A stretch of 56,849 nucleotides of DNA from Desulfovibrio sp. (lineage in GTDB: Bacteria > Desulfobacterota > Desulfovibrionia > Desulfovibrionales > Desulfovibrionaceae), in contig JAITSV010000017.1 in the NCBI GenBank assembly GCA_031287575.1, forward strand, positions 1-56,849, given 5' to 3'. Under the pieces are notes generated by a model. That model was not told where the DNA came from. It saw only the letters and a list, made by a program, of their open reading frames with translations, and did no database searches. The position numbers and the translations under genes were made by a program. Positions 1 to 8,206 of this stretch are shown here, piece after piece (position 1 is the first letter of the stretch; each line of letters opens with the position of its first letter).

Positions 1-20
1 AAAGTTTTGGGGGGAGGGGT

Positions 21-68
21 CCGGGGAGGGAGACCTTTTCCAAAAGGTCCCCTCCCCGGTCTCTTTTC
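21..68 (+). terminator. Intrinsic terminator of an upstream gene
   Basis: A 10-bp GC-rich arm at 21-30 pairs with 50-59, and an inner ACCTTTT/AAAAGGT stem closes the loop. A TCTCTTTT tract follows. It lies directly before the ribosome binding site of the first gene, so it most likely ends transcription from a gene left of the window. Confidence 0.75.
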
Positions 69-96
69 ATTCCGTAACCCATCAAGGAGCAGGCAC

Positions 97-1236
97 ATGA
101 CGTGGGAGAGCATCGAGCGACTGAAGACGGCGGCGGAGCGCAATGCCCTGGCCATCAGCGAGGCCAAGGCGGCGGGCCGCAAGGTGGTGGGGCTGTACTG
201 TCTGTACTCGCCGGCGGAGATCGCGCTGGCGGCGGGCGCGGTGCCGGTGGTGCTGTGCGGCACGCGCAACGATCCCATTGCCACGGCCGAGCAGGTGCTG
301 CCGCGCAACCTGTGCCCGCTCATCAAGAGCAGCTTCGGGTTTGCCATGGAAGGTTCGTGCCCGTACCTGTCGGCGGCGGACCTGGTGGTGGCGGACACCA
401 CCTGTGACGGCAAGAAGAAGATGTTCGAGCTGCTGGGCGAGATGAAGCCCGTGCACCTCTTGCACCTGCCGTCCACGCCGGGCGAGGAGGCCTTGCCCTT
501 CTGGCGTGAGCAACTGGCGGGCCTGGTGAAGCGGGTGGAAAGCGACTTCGGGGTGACCATCACCGAGCAGAACCTGACCGACGCCATCAAGCTGGCCAAC
601 CGCGAGCGCCGCGCGCTGAAGGCGCTGATGGACCTGCCGCAAATGGAACCGGCCCCGGTGACCGGCATGCAGATGCTGGAAATGCTCTTCAAGCTGGGCT
701 TCTTCCCGGACCGCGAAACCATCATCGAACTGGCCGAGGGTGTGGTGAACGAGGTGCAGGCGGCGGCCAAGGCCGGAACCCTGCCTGAACGCAAGGGCGG
801 CCCGCGCATCCTGCTGACCGGCGTGCCGGTGGGCATGGGTTCGCACAAGGTGGTGCGGCTCATCGAGGAATGCGGCGGCCAGGTGGTGTGCATGGAAAAC
901 TGTACCGGCTACAAGAAGGCCGACCTGGTGGCCGAGACGGGCGACCCGCTCACCGCGCTGGCCCGCCGTTACCTGTCCACGCCGTGTTCGGTCATGGCGC
1001 CCAACCAGGGCCGCTTCGACCTGCTGGAACAACTGGTGGCCGACTTCAGGCCGCACGGCGTGGTGGACCTGACCTGGCAGGCCTGCCATACCTACAACGT
1101 GGAGGCGTACAAGGTGCGCAACTTCCTGCGCGACAAGTTCGACCTGCCCAGCCTGCACATCGAGACGGACTACTCCGAGGCCGATGCCGAACAACTCAAG
1201 GTGCGCATCGAGGCGTTCCTGGAGATGGTGGGGTAG
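97..1236 (+). CDS. 2-hydroxyacyl-CoA dehydratase-like / double-cubane cluster protein
   Basis: This 379-residue protein resembles the HgdB/FldB-like family that includes E. coli YjiM and the double-cubane cluster proteins. The N-terminal half has YCLYSPAEIALAAGAVPV and then the conserved cysteines LPRNLCP, EGSCPYL and ADTTCDGKKK. That spacing is typical of the cluster ligands in this family. The second half repeats the fold (RILLTGVPVGMGSHK, CMENCTGYKK). Family members bind an iron-sulfur cluster and, with an ATP-dependent activase, perform low-potential reductions. The substrate here is unknown and no activase lies next to it in this window. The ATG at 97 was chosen because AAGGAG stands 7-8 nt upstream. 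An in-frame upstream extension would run through the preceding terminator. Cytoplasmic, with no signal peptide. Confidence 0.85.
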   Translation: MTWESIERLKTAAERNALAISEAKAAGRKVVGLYCLYSPAEIALAAGAVPVVLCGTRNDPIATAEQVLPRNLCPLIKSSFGFAMEGSCPYLSAADLVVADTTCDGKKKMFELLGEMKPVHLLHLPSTPGEEALPFWREQLAGLVKRVESDFGVTITEQNLTDAIKLANRERRALKALMDLPQMEPAPVTGMQMLEMLFKLGFFPDRETIIELAEGVVNEVQAAAKAGTLPERKGGPRILLTGVPVGMGSHKVVRLIEECGGQVVCMENCTGYKKADLVAETGDPLTALARRYLSTPCSVMAPNQGRFDLLEQLVADFRPHGVVDLTWQACHTYNVEAYKVRNFLRDKFDLPSLHIETDYSEADAEQLKVRIEAFLEMVG

Positions 1237-1296
1237 AAAACGGGAAACGGCACCGGCGCGGGCATCTGCCCGTGATGGGGGCTACATATGGATACA

Positions 1297-1323
1297 GGGG
1301 CCGTCCGCAAGGGCGGCCCCTTT
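1297..1323 (+). terminator. Terminator after the double-cubane gene
   Basis: A 10-bp stem (1297-1306 with 1311-1320, one G-U pair) closes on a GCAA tetraloop and is followed by TTT. It sits 61 bp after the stop codon at 1236. Confidence 0.8.
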
Positions 1324-1348
1324 GCCGTGCGTATGGCGTGCCCAACGA

Positions 1349-1398
1349 CATCGCCCCTTCGGGTGTTCGCGTGCGGCGCGAACCCCGAAGGGGCGATG
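1349..1398. repeat. Long perfect-type inverted repeat between convergent genes
   Basis: Arms 1349-1371 and 1377-1398 are complementary over 22 bp with one bulged base, around a 5-nt loop. There is no T tract on either side. It lies between two convergent genes and could act as a bidirectional transcription barrier or be a dispersed palindrome. The rest of the gap 1237-1550 shows no credible gene. Confidence 0.75.
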
Positions 1399-1550
1399 AG
1401 GGGGGCCGGGACGGACAGCCGCCGGAAGCGAGGAGCGGCATGCCTCCGGCGGAAGGGCGTCGTGCACGCGGTCGTGCCCGTCCCGGCGGGGTGTTGCGTT
1501 GCGGACCGCCGCACCCCTTGATGTGTCGTCAATCGTTGCGCCTTGCGGCG

Positions 1551-3821
1551 CTACAGTTCCACCTGCGCGCCGATTTCGATGACCCGCCCCGGGGGGATGC
1601 CGAAGAAGGTGGTGGCGTTCCAGGCGTTGCGCGACATGAAGGCGAACAGCGCCTTGCGCCAGCCCGCCATGCGGTTTCCGCCACCGATGAGCAGGGTTTC
1701 GCGGCCCACGAAGAAGGTGGTGGTTTCCATGCGCATGGGCAGGCCGCGAGCGGCGGCCAACTGCACCAGTTCGGGCACGCGCGGGGTCTGCATGAAGCCG
1801 TAGCGGGCCACCATGCGGTGGAACCCTTCGCCCAGGTTGTGCACCACCAGCCGGTCGGGCCGGGGCACGAAGGGAGACGGTTCGGCCACGATGGTCAGCA
1901 GCACCACGGTCTGGTGCAGGGTGTGGTTGTGCTTGTAGTGGTGCAGCAGGGGCAGCGGGGTGCCCGTGGGGTTCACGGACATGAACACCGCCGTGCCCGG
2001 CACGCGCAGGGGCTTGGTGCGGCGCACTCCGTCCAGGAAGGTGCCGAAGGGCACCGAGGCTGCGGCAAAGCGCACGGAAAGGGCGGCCCGGCCGTCGCGC
2101 CAGGTCAGCATCAGGGTCATGATGCCCAGGGCCAGCAGCAGGGTGAACCAGCCGCCGTCCATGATCTTGAGCAGGTTGGCGGACAGGAACGCCGCGTCGA
2201 AGGCCAGGAACAGCGCCACCAGCGGCACGGCCTGCCAGGCCCGCCAGCCCCAGCGCTGGCGCGCCACGGCGTAGTAGAGCAGCGAGGTCATGCCCATGGT
2301 GGCGGTGACGGCGATGCCGTAGGCCCCGGCCAGTCGGCTGGATTCGCGGAAGGCCAGCACCAGCCCCACGCAGGCGATCATCAGCAGCCAGTTCACGCCG
2401 GGCAGGTAGATCTGGCCGCGCGTTTCCTCCGAGGTGTGGATGATGCGCATGCGCGGCACGAAGCCCAACTGGATGCCCTGCTGCGTCAGCGAATACACGC
2501 CGGATATCATGGCCTGCGAGGCGATGACCGTGGCCACCGTGGACAGCGCCACCATGGGATACAACAGCGGGCGCGGCACCAGCGCGAAGAACGGGTTGAA
2601 GGACAGTTCCGGGTCGGCCAGCAGCACGGCGCCCTGGCCCAGGTAGTTGCACATCAGCGCGGGAAAGACCACGGCCATCCACGAAAGGCGGATGGGCCGC
2701 GCGCCAAAGTGCCCCATGTCGGCGTACAGCGCCTCGCCCCCGGTGATGCACAGCACCACCGAGCCCAGCACCACCATGCCGTGCAGGTGATTTTCCATGA
2801 AGAACCGCACGGCATAGGTGGGGCTGATGGCCGCGAACACCTGCGGGTTGCGCAGCGCGGCCATGATGCCCAACGCGGCGATGGCCGCGAACCACACCAC
2901 CATTACCGGGCCGAACACCCTGCCGATGCGCTCCGTGCCGTGCCGCTGGGCCATGAACAGCCCCACCAGCACACCGATGGTGATGGGCAGCACGAAGGGC
3001 GCGGCGGCTTCCGTGGCCACCTCCAGCCCTTCCACGGCGGACAGCACCGAGATGGCCGGGGTGATCACCCCGTCGCCATACAGCAGCGCTGCACCGAAAA
3101 TGCCCACCACCGGCAGCAGGCGCCGAAAGCGCGAGACGGCCGGGGCAGGGGGGGACTTCGCCGCGCCGCCGGGTGTCTTGTCGTCGTTGCCGGAGGCCTG
3201 ACGGGCCGCGCCGTCGCGCGACCCGTCGCGCAGGAGGGCCAGCAGGGCGAAGATGCCGCCCTCGCCGTCGTTGTCGGCGCGCATGATGAACAGCACGTAT
3301 TTCACGGTGACCACCACGGTCAGCGCCCAGAACACCAGCGAAAGCACCCCCAGGATGTTGGTGGGCGTCACCGGCAGGGCATGCAGGCCGTGGAAGCACT
3401 CCTTGATGGCGTACAGGGGGCTGGTGCCGATGTCGCCGTACACCACGCCCAGCGCGGCCAGGGCCAGCGGCAGCAGGCGGTTGGCGGCATGGGTGGGCAG
3501 GGTGGCACCAGGTTCGACGAATGGCGTGGGCGGCGTGGCCGGAGCGGGTGGCACCGAAGCGCCGGAGGACCCGAGCGAGTCAGACGAGCCGGAAGTGGAT
3601 GCTTGCGTGGACATGTGCTCATGACCGGCAACGGGCGCGGACCCGGCGGAAGGCACGGGCGATGCGCCCCCGGTGGTGGAGGCTTGCGGGGCGGTGTGCC
3701 CTGTGGTGAAGGAGGTGGCGGACGAGGACGCAACGGCATCGGTGCGCGGCGAGGCGCACGCGGTGCCGTCCGGCATGCTGCCGGACGCGGCTTCGCCCAA
3801 CGGATCGGAACCGGTGGACAT
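1551..3821 (-). CDS. kup: Low-affinity potassium transporter Kup
   Basis: A 756-residue KUP/HAK/KT-family H+/K+ symporter of the inner membrane. The hallmark motif ALGVVYGDIGTSPLYAIKE begins the transport domain near residue 122. About twelve hydrophobic segments follow, with GDGVITPAISVLSAVEG and QAMISGVYSLTQQGIQLG as further family motifs, and then a soluble C-terminal domain. The first ~115 residues are an unusual Ser/Thr/Ala/Pro-rich hydrophilic extension; most bacterial Kup proteins start close to the first helix. The ATG at 3821 follows GGAGG by 4 nt. A later in-frame ATG at 3614 has no ribosome binding site. The leader carries a probable c-di-AMP riboswitch and terminator (3823-4077), so expression is probably linked to c-di-AMP and potassium status. 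Confidence 0.95.
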   Translation of the reverse strand: MSTGSDPLGEAASGSMPDGTACASPRTDAVASSSATSFTTGHTAPQASTTGGASPVPSAGSAPVAGHEHMSTQASTSGSSDSLGSSGASVPPAPATPPTPFVEPGATLPTHAANRLLPLALAALGVVYGDIGTSPLYAIKECFHGLHALPVTPTNILGVLSLVFWALTVVVTVKYVLFIMRADNDGEGGIFALLALLRDGSRDGAARQASGNDDKTPGGAAKSPPAPAVSRFRRLLPVVGIFGAALLYGDGVITPAISVLSAVEGLEVATEAAAPFVLPITIGVLVGLFMAQRHGTERIGRVFGPVMVVWFAAIAALGIMAALRNPQVFAAISPTYAVRFFMENHLHGMVVLGSVVLCITGGEALYADMGHFGARPIRLSWMAVVFPALMCNYLGQGAVLLADPELSFNPFFALVPRPLLYPMVALSTVATVIASQAMISGVYSLTQQGIQLGFVPRMRIIHTSEETRGQIYLPGVNWLLMIACVGLVLAFRESSRLAGAYGIAVTATMGMTSLLYYAVARQRWGWRAWQAVPLVALFLAFDAAFLSANLLKIMDGGWFTLLLALGIMTLMLTWRDGRAALSVRFAAASVPFGTFLDGVRRTKPLRVPGTAVFMSVNPTGTPLPLLHHYKHNHTLHQTVVLLTIVAEPSPFVPRPDRLVVHNLGEGFHRMVARYGFMQTPRVPELVQLAAARGLPMRMETTTFFVGRETLLIGGGNRMAGWRKALFAFMSRNAWNATTFFGIPPGRVIEIGAQVEL

Positions 3822-3822
3822 G

Positions 3823-3868
3823 AGGCCTCCGAAAAGGGTGGGGAAAGCTTCCCCCACCCCGAGGCCTG
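3823..3868 (-). terminator. Riboswitch-controlled terminator / SD-sequestering hairpin of kup
   Basis: On the minus strand, GGGGTGGGG-type and CCCCACCC arms (3852-3859 and 3836-3843) form a stem followed by TTTT (3835-3832). The outer AGGCCTC/GAGGCCT arms (3862-3868 and 3823-3829) extend the hairpin over the GGAGG ribosome binding site of kup. An upstream segment, 3923-3934, can pair with 3855-3863 and would compete as an antiterminator. The pairing is visible in the sequence; the switching logic is inference. Confidence 0.7.
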
Positions 3869-3935
3869 TCCGTCCGGCGGTGGCCGCCCGCTGCATGACA
3901 ACGGACGGATGCACGGAAGGTGCTCGGAGGGGTGC

Positions 3936-4077
3936 TCTCCCTTCGACGCCTGCGAGGTTAGCTGACGGGCTCGGGCCGAAGAGATTGCCCTACGCCTTGC
4001 GGCGATGCGCCCCGTACCGGGTGACCGGCTGTTGGGTCCCCCGCTTCCGCCCCCAGGGCGGAACTCGGCGATTTCGA
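3936..4077 (-). promoter_or_regulatory. Probable ydaO/yuaA (cyclic di-AMP) riboswitch upstream of kup
   Basis: Read on the minus strand, the leader contains the ordered blocks I associate with the ydaO-yuaA class: CGCCGAG near the 5' end, GGGGGACCCAA, then TAGGGCAATC. The strongly conserved 3' block is split here as CCGAGCCCGTCAGC, TAACCTCG and AGGCGTCGAAGGGAG. These riboswitches bind c-di-AMP and often control K+ or osmolyte transport and wall-remodelling genes, so placement before kup fits well. It is followed by a terminator hairpin overlapping the kup ribosome binding site. Boundaries are approximate. Confidence 0.85.
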
Positions 4078-4081
4078 CGAG

Positions 4082-4110
4082 GGGCTACGCCTGTCCGCGC
4101 ACTCTGTCAA
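4082..4110 (-). promoter_or_regulatory. Putative sigma70 promoter of kup
   Basis: On the minus strand there is a perfect TTGACA (4110-4105), a 17-bp spacer and TAGCCC (4087-4082). The -10 is poor but correctly placed just upstream of the riboswitch. The stretch 4111-4458, up to the tRNA promoter, shows nothing I can support. Confidence 0.55.
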
Positions 4111-4458
4111 TGGGGCGCGAATGCCGTGTCTTGCAAGGGCTTGTGGGCAGACACGAAGGGATGGGCGCGGCGCGGGCAAGTGGTGGGGGGGGGGCGTGAA
4201 CGGGCAGGGGGGAGCCGCACGGGGTGTGTGCGGGGCGTCAGGCGGCGCTGGCGCCGGGCGGTTCGTGCGTGGCGGCGCGCATGCGGCCGTGGGGCAGGGG
4301 CATGCACCCATTGCCAGGGCCTGGCTGCTGCTTATCATGTAACGTGCGCGCGCGTAGGCGGCGTGGCCCCCGGGCCAGCCCACGGCGCCGGGTCAGCCGG
4401 GCGGCGGCACTCCGGCGAGCCTTTTTCCGTTTTTTCGGGCCTCGCGAAAGAAAACCGC

Positions 4459-4487
4459 TTGACGGTGACGGCGTGCGCATGTAGATA
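4459..4487 (+). promoter_or_regulatory. Promoter of tRNA-Val
   Basis: TTGACG at 4459-4464, a 17-bp spacer and TAGATA at 4482-4487. The tRNA 5' end lies 22 nt beyond the -10. Confidence 0.75.
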
Positions 4488-4508
4488 CCCCTCCTGCCTC
4501 GCAGGTGT

Positions 4509-4583
4509 AGGCGCGTAGCTCAGGGGGAGAGCACTTCCTTGACACGGAAGGGGTCAGCAGTTCAAATCTGCTCGTGCCTACCA
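4509..4583 (+). tRNA. tRNA-Val (GAC)
   Basis: A 75-nt cloverleaf. The acceptor stem AGGCGCG pairs with CGTGCCT (one G-U pair), followed by discriminator A and an encoded CCA. U8 and A9 precede a GCTC D stem. The anticodon stem CTTCC/GGAAG holds loop TTGACAC with anticodon GAC at 4541-4543. The T arm GCAGTTCAAATCTGC is canonical. GAC reads GUC and GUU valine codons. It has its own promoter upstream and a terminator 17 nt downstream, so it is probably transcribed independently of thrS. Confidence 0.95.
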
Positions 4584-4599
4584 CACCGAAAGCCCAGAG

Positions 4600-4626
4600 A
4601 GGGAGGTTCCAGCCTCCCTTTCTTGT
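4600..4626 (+). terminator. Terminator after tRNA-Val
   Basis: AGGGAGG at 4600-4606 pairs with CCTCCCT at 4613-4619 around a 6-nt loop, followed by a T-rich tract (TTCTTGTT). Read-through of this hairpin could also feed the thrS operon. Confidence 0.8.
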
Positions 4627-4672
4627 TATGGTGCGCGCGGCGGCAACAACAAACTCACCGAGGAGATTCGGC

Positions 4673-6607
4673 GTGAACGTGACCATCGAAGGACAGGTGT
4701 TCGACGTGCAGTCCGGCGTCTCCTGCCGTGACGCCCTCAAGGGCGCCCTGAGCGGGAAGAAATTCAAGAATGTCGCAGCCTGCCGTTGCAACGGCACCCC
4801 GCTCGACCTCACCGCCACCGTGCCCGCCGACACCACCACCATCGAACCGGTCTTCGCCGATTCGCCGGAAGGGATCGAGCTCCTCCGCCACTCCGCCGCG
4901 CACATCATGGCGGAAGCGGTGCAGAAGCTGTTTCCCGGCGTGAAGGTGACCATCGGCCCTGCCATCGACAGCGGGTTCTACTACGATTTCGATTACGAGC
5001 GCCCCTTCTCCGTGGACGACCTCGAAGCCATCGAGACGGAAATGCAGAAGATCGTGGCTGCCGCGCATCCCTTCACCCGCACGGAAATGACCAAGGACGA
5101 GGCCGTGGCCCTGTTCGAGGGCATGGGCGAGACCTACAAGGTCGAGATCGTGCGCGACATTCCGGCGGACACGGTGTCCGTGTACCGCAGCGGCGACTTC
5201 GTCGACCTGTGCCGCGGCCCGCACATTCCCGACACCAGCTTCGTGAAGGCGTTCAAGCTGCTCTCCGTGGCCGGTGCCTACTGGCGCGGCGACGAGAAGA
5301 ACCGCATGCTTTCGCGGGTGTACGGCACCGCCTTTGCCGACCCCAAGGCCCTGAAGGACCATCTGCACCAGATCGAGGAAGCCAAGCGCCGCGACCACCG
5401 CAAGCTGGGCCAGCAGCTGGATCTGTTCGCCTTCCACGAAGACGTCGCCCCCGGCATGGTCTACTGGCATCCCAAGGGCATGCTGCTGCGCACCATCCTC
5501 GAGGACTTCCTGCGCAAGGAACACCTGAAGCGCGGGTACGAACTGGTGCAGGGGCCGCAGCTTCTGCGCCGCGAGGTGTGGGAAAAGTCGGGCCACTACG
5601 ACAACTATCGCGAGAACATGTACTTCACCGTCATCGACGACAACGCCTACGGCGTGAAGCCCATGAACTGCGTCTCGCACATGCTCATCTACAAGAGCCA
5701 CCTGCGCAGCTACCGCGACCTACCGCGCCGCATGTTCGAGCTGGGCGTGGTGCACCGCCACGAAAAGTCTGGCGTGCTGCACGGCCTGTTGCGCGTGCGC
5801 CAGTTCACCCAGGACGATGCGCACATCCTGTGCCGCCCCGACCAGCTGGAAGCCGAGATCATCGGCGTCATCGCGCTGGTGCGCGACCTGATGGGCCTGT
5901 TCGGCTTCGACTACCGCATCGTCATCTCCACCCGGCCGGAAAAGTCCATCGGCTCGGACGAGGACTGGGACCGCGCCACCAACGCGCTCATCGGCGCGGT
6001 GGCCACGGCGGGCCTGTCGTACACCATCAATGAAGGTGACGGCGCCTTCTACGGTCCCAAAATCGACATCAAGGTCACGGACGCCATCGGGCGCGAGTGG
6101 CAGCTGTCCACCATCCAGGTCGATTTCACCTTGCCGGACAGATTCGACTTGGTGTACATCGGGCAGGATGGCGAGCGCCATCGCCCGGTTATGGTCCACA
6201 GGGCCATCCTGGGCTCGCTCGAACGCTTCATCGGCGTGCTTACGGAGCACTTTGCCGGGGCCTTTCCCACGTGGATCGTCCCGGTTCAGGCGCGCCTGCT
6301 GACCGTCACCGACGCCCAGAACGATTTCGCCATGGGCGCGCGTGACCAGCTTGCGGCCGCTGGCCTTCGCGTGGAGGCCGATACGCGCAACGAAAAGCTG
6401 GGCTACAAGGTCCGCGAAGCCCAGTTGGAAAAGATCCCCTACATCCTCGTGGTGGGGGACAAGGAAGTGGAGGCCGGGGGCGTCAACGTGCGGCTGCGCA
6501 CCGGCGAAAACCTTGGCCTCAAGACCCTTGCCGAAGTGGCGGAAATGATCAGGGCGGACTGCCAGGAACCGTTCAAACGTGGAGGAATGAGCTATAGCTT
6601 CTCCTAA
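4673..6607 (+). CDS. thrS: Threonyl-tRNA synthetase
   Basis: A 644-residue class II aminoacyl-tRNA synthetase (E. coli ThrS has 642) that charges tRNA-Thr in the cytoplasm. Domains in order: N-terminal TGS domain ([15 protein letters not shown]), the HxxxH/C editing domain ([11 protein letters not shown] near residue 72), catalytic core and C-terminal anticodon-binding domain. Zinc-ligand positions are present: Cys in KPMNCVSH (about residue 333), His in DDAHIL (about 383) and His in MVHRAILGS (about 509). Motif 2 reads [16 protein letters not shown]. The GTG start at 4673 was chosen because GAGGAG precedes it by 7-8 nt and translation then begins exactly with the TGS domain. An upstream in-frame ATG would extend into the tRNA. 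First gene of thrS-infC-rpmI-rplT-pheS-pheT; infC overlaps its 3' end. Confidence 0.97.
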   Translation: MNVTIEGQVFDVQSGVSCRDALKGALSGKKFKNVAACRCNGTPLDLTATVPADTTTIEPVFADSPEGIELLRHSAAHIMAEAVQKLFPGVKVTIGPAIDSGFYYDFDYERPFSVDDLEAIETEMQKIVAAAHPFTRTEMTKDEAVALFEGMGETYKVEIVRDIPADTVSVYRSGDFVDLCRGPHIPDTSFVKAFKLLSVAGAYWRGDEKNRMLSRVYGTAFADPKALKDHLHQIEEAKRRDHRKLGQQLDLFAFHEDVAPGMVYWHPKGMLLRTILEDFLRKEHLKRGYELVQGPQLLRREVWEKSGHYDNYRENMYFTVIDDNAYGVKPMNCVSHMLIYKSHLRSYRDLPRRMFELGVVHRHEKSGVLHGLLRVRQFTQDDAHILCRPDQLEAEIIGVIALVRDLMGLFGFDYRIVISTRPEKSIGSDEDWDRATNALIGAVATAGLSYTINEGDGAFYGPKIDIKVTDAIGREWQLSTIQVDFTLPDRFDLVYIGQDGERHRPVMVHRAILGSLERFIGVLTEHFAGAFPTWIVPVQARLLTVTDAQNDFAMGARDQLAAAGLRVEADTRNEKLGYKVREAQLEKIPYILVVGDKEVEAGGVNVRLRTGENLGLKTLAEVAEMIRADCQEPFKRGGMSYSFS

Positions 6608-7145
6608 CAACAGGATGCGCCGCGATATCCCGCAGGACACCGTGCGGCGTAATGAACAGGTCCGTGCCCGCGAAGTGCGGGTCATCGGAGCGGACGGCGA
6701 ACAGCTCGGCATCTTGTCGCGCAACGACGCCATCGCGCACGCAAAGGAGCTGGGCCTCGACCTTGTCGAGGTGGCCGCCACGGCCGATCCGCCCGTGTGC
6801 CGCGTGATGGACTACGGGCGCTTCAAGTACGAGCAGCAGAAGAAGAAGGCCGAGGCGAAGAAGAACCAGACCGTGATTCAGATCAAGGAGATCAAGGTCC
6901 GGCCCAAGACGGATGACCATGACTACGACACCAAGGTCAGGCACATCCGCCGCTTCATCGAGGAAGGCGACCGCTGCAAGGTCACCGTCTTCTTCCGCGG
7001 GCGTGAAATCGTCCACAAGGATCGCGGCCAGTCCATTCTCGACCGTATCGTCGAGGATACCAAGGACATCGCCAAGATGGACCAGGAGGCCCGCGCCGAA
7101 GGCCGCACCCTGTTCATGATGCTCGCTCCGCTGCCGAAGAAATAG
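6594..7145 (+). CDS. infC: Translation initiation factor IF-3 (probable AUA start)
   Basis: A 183-residue IF3 if started at the AUA codon at 6594; 176 residues if started at the ATG at 6615. IF3 binds the 30S subunit and enforces start-codon fidelity. The N domain ([20 protein letters not shown]) and the C domain ([23 protein letters not shown]) are intact and joined by a Lys-rich linker ([12 protein letters not shown]). GGAGGA at 6581-6586 stands 7 nt before AUA 6594, which is ideal. The ATG at 6587 abuts the Shine-Dalgarno and is in the thrS frame, and the ATG at 6615 is 28 nt from it. A poor start codon is the known basis of infC autoregulation (AUU in E. coli). The start overlaps the last codons of thrS, so translation is probably coupled. 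The start choice is inference; the gene identity is certain. Confidence 0.93.
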   Translation: MASPNNRMRRDIPQDTVRRNEQVRAREVRVIGADGEQLGILSRNDAIAHAKELGLDLVEVAATADPPVCRVMDYGRFKYEQQKKKAEAKKNQTVIQIKEIKVRPKTDDHDYDTKVRHIRRFIEEGDRCKVTVFFRGREIVHKDRGQSILDRIVEDTKDIAKMDQEARAEGRTLFMMLAPLPKK

Positions 7146-7363
7146 GCCGTTTCGGCCCTTGCTTCCGGCGCGTTTTTATCGCATTATGCCCCCTCTCGCC
7201 GGGGGTGCGGTCGCTTGCGCCGCTGCAACCGACCGGGAATTTTCGACGATCCAGTCCTTGAGAAGGCAAACCGGGTCCTCCGCCTTGCGCGGGGGGCTTC
7301 GTCATGTGTCCGTCGTCGCCTCTGGCGGCTTCGGCGCGAGCAGAGAACGGCAAGGAGTATCCA

Positions 7364-7561
7364 ATGCCCAAGATGAAGACCCGGCGTTCCGCCGCCAAGC
7401 GCTTCTCCGTGACCGGCAGCGGCAAGTTCAAGCGCCGCAAGCAGAACCTGCGCCACATCCTCACGAAGAAGAACGCCAAGCGCCGCATGCGCCTCGGCCA
7501 GTCCGCCACCGTGGACAGCACCAATGAGAAGGCTGTGCGCCGGATGATGCCCTACGCCTAA
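7364..7561 (+). CDS. rpmI: Large ribosomal subunit protein bL35
   Basis: A 65-residue basic protein, the normal length for bL35 of the 50S subunit. It begins PKMKTRRSAAKRFSVTGSGK and contains KQNLRHILTKKNAKRRMRL, both conserved. The ATG at 7364 follows AAGGAG by 7 nt. The 218-bp gap after infC is long for this operon and could hold an autoregulatory leader of the kind L20 binds in other bacteria, but I see no convincing match. A palindromic element begins at the last base of its stop codon. Confidence 0.95.
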   Translation: MPKMKTRRSAAKRFSVTGSGKFKRRKQNLRHILTKKNAKRRMRLGQSATVDSTNEKAVRRMMPYA

Positions 7562-7707
7562 CGAAGGCGTTCAAAAAAGTACTTTTGCCCTCCGGCTGCG
7601 TCGGACTCGCCTTTTGCTCCGGTCGAGTACCAAAGAGTACACTCCCTTCGCAAAAGACTCGTCCTCCTTGCCGGAGAACAAAATTCCTTTTTTTGAATCG
7701 CCTTCGT
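7561..7707. repeat. Palindromic element family A, copy 1 (rpmI-rplT gap)
   Basis: A 147-bp imperfect palindrome that begins at the last base of the rpmI stop codon. The outer arms ACGAAGGCG plus TTCAAAAAA pair with the right end (7688-7707) with one bulge. Inner stems are CTCCGGC 7590-7596 with GCCGGAG 7670-7676, and CTTTTGC 7611-7617 with GCAAAAG 7650-7656. The conserved family blocks are TTTTGCCCTC, TGCGTC, TCCGGTCGAGTACC, GTACACTCCCT, CCTTG and AGAACAAAAT. The same blocks with different stem sequences occur at 9252, 23449 and 34584. Confidence 0.85.
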
Positions 7708-7831
7708 CGGGGCCTCTGCCCCGGCAAGGCGTGCTCTCTGTCCAACGAGAGCGCATCCCGCACTTTACATTATCCGCTCCGCTGGCCCGGTCTCTCGCCT
7801 CGCGGAGTCAAGATCACGATGGAGGTATTCC

Positions 7832-8185
7832 ATGCGCGTGAAGAGAGGTCTCGCCTCCCACAGGCGTCACAAGAAGTATCTGGACGCGGCCAAGGGTTTC
7901 CGTGGCGGCCGCAGCAAGCTGTACCGCACCGCCCGCGAGGCCGTGGAACGTTCGTGGATGTACGCGTTCCGCGACCGCAAGGTGAAGAAGCGCGAATTCC
8001 GCAAGCTGTGGATCCTGCGCATCAACGCCGGCGCCCGCATGCACGGTCTGTCGTACAGCAAGTTCATGCACGGCCTCACCCTTGCCGGCATCTCCCTGAA
8101 CCGCAAGGTGCTTGCCGACCTTGCCGTGCGCGAGAAGGAAGATTTCGCGAAGCTGGCGCAACTCGCCGCCTCGAAACTCAACTAA
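7832..8185 (+). CDS. rplT: Large ribosomal subunit protein bL20
   Basis: A 117-residue basic protein, the standard bL20 length. It begins [15 protein letters not shown] and has [19 protein letters not shown] and [13 protein letters not shown], all conserved. L20 binds 23S rRNA early in 50S assembly and in some bacteria represses its own operon. The ATG at 7832 follows GGAGG by 7 nt. A 270-bp gap with palindromic element A1 separates it from rpmI, which is unusual because these two genes are normally nearly adjacent. Confidence 0.96.
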   Translation: MRVKRGLASHRRHKKYLDAAKGFRGGRSKLYRTAREAVERSWMYAFRDRKVKKREFRKLWILRINAGARMHGLSYSKFMHGLTLAGISLNRKVLADLAVREKEDFAKLAQLAASKLN

Positions 8186-8206
8186 CCCCATACGGGGTCT
8201 CTACGC

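Noticed and set aside
82-3965. Long open frames antisense to or in other frames of the first two genes, some over 700 codons
   Set aside because: They are Arg/Ala/Gly/His-rich shadow frames produced by high GC at third positions of the real genes. They lack ribosome binding sites and any family motif.
4574-4672. A 33-residue N-terminal extension of ThrS
   Set aside because: It would start inside the tRNA-Val gene and run through its terminator. The GTG at 4673 has a good Shine-Dalgarno and gives the conserved TGS start.
7146-7363. An L20-type autoregulatory leader before rpmI
   Set aside because: The gap is long enough and the gene context fits, but I could not find a convincing operator fold or conserved core, so it is not listed as a feature.
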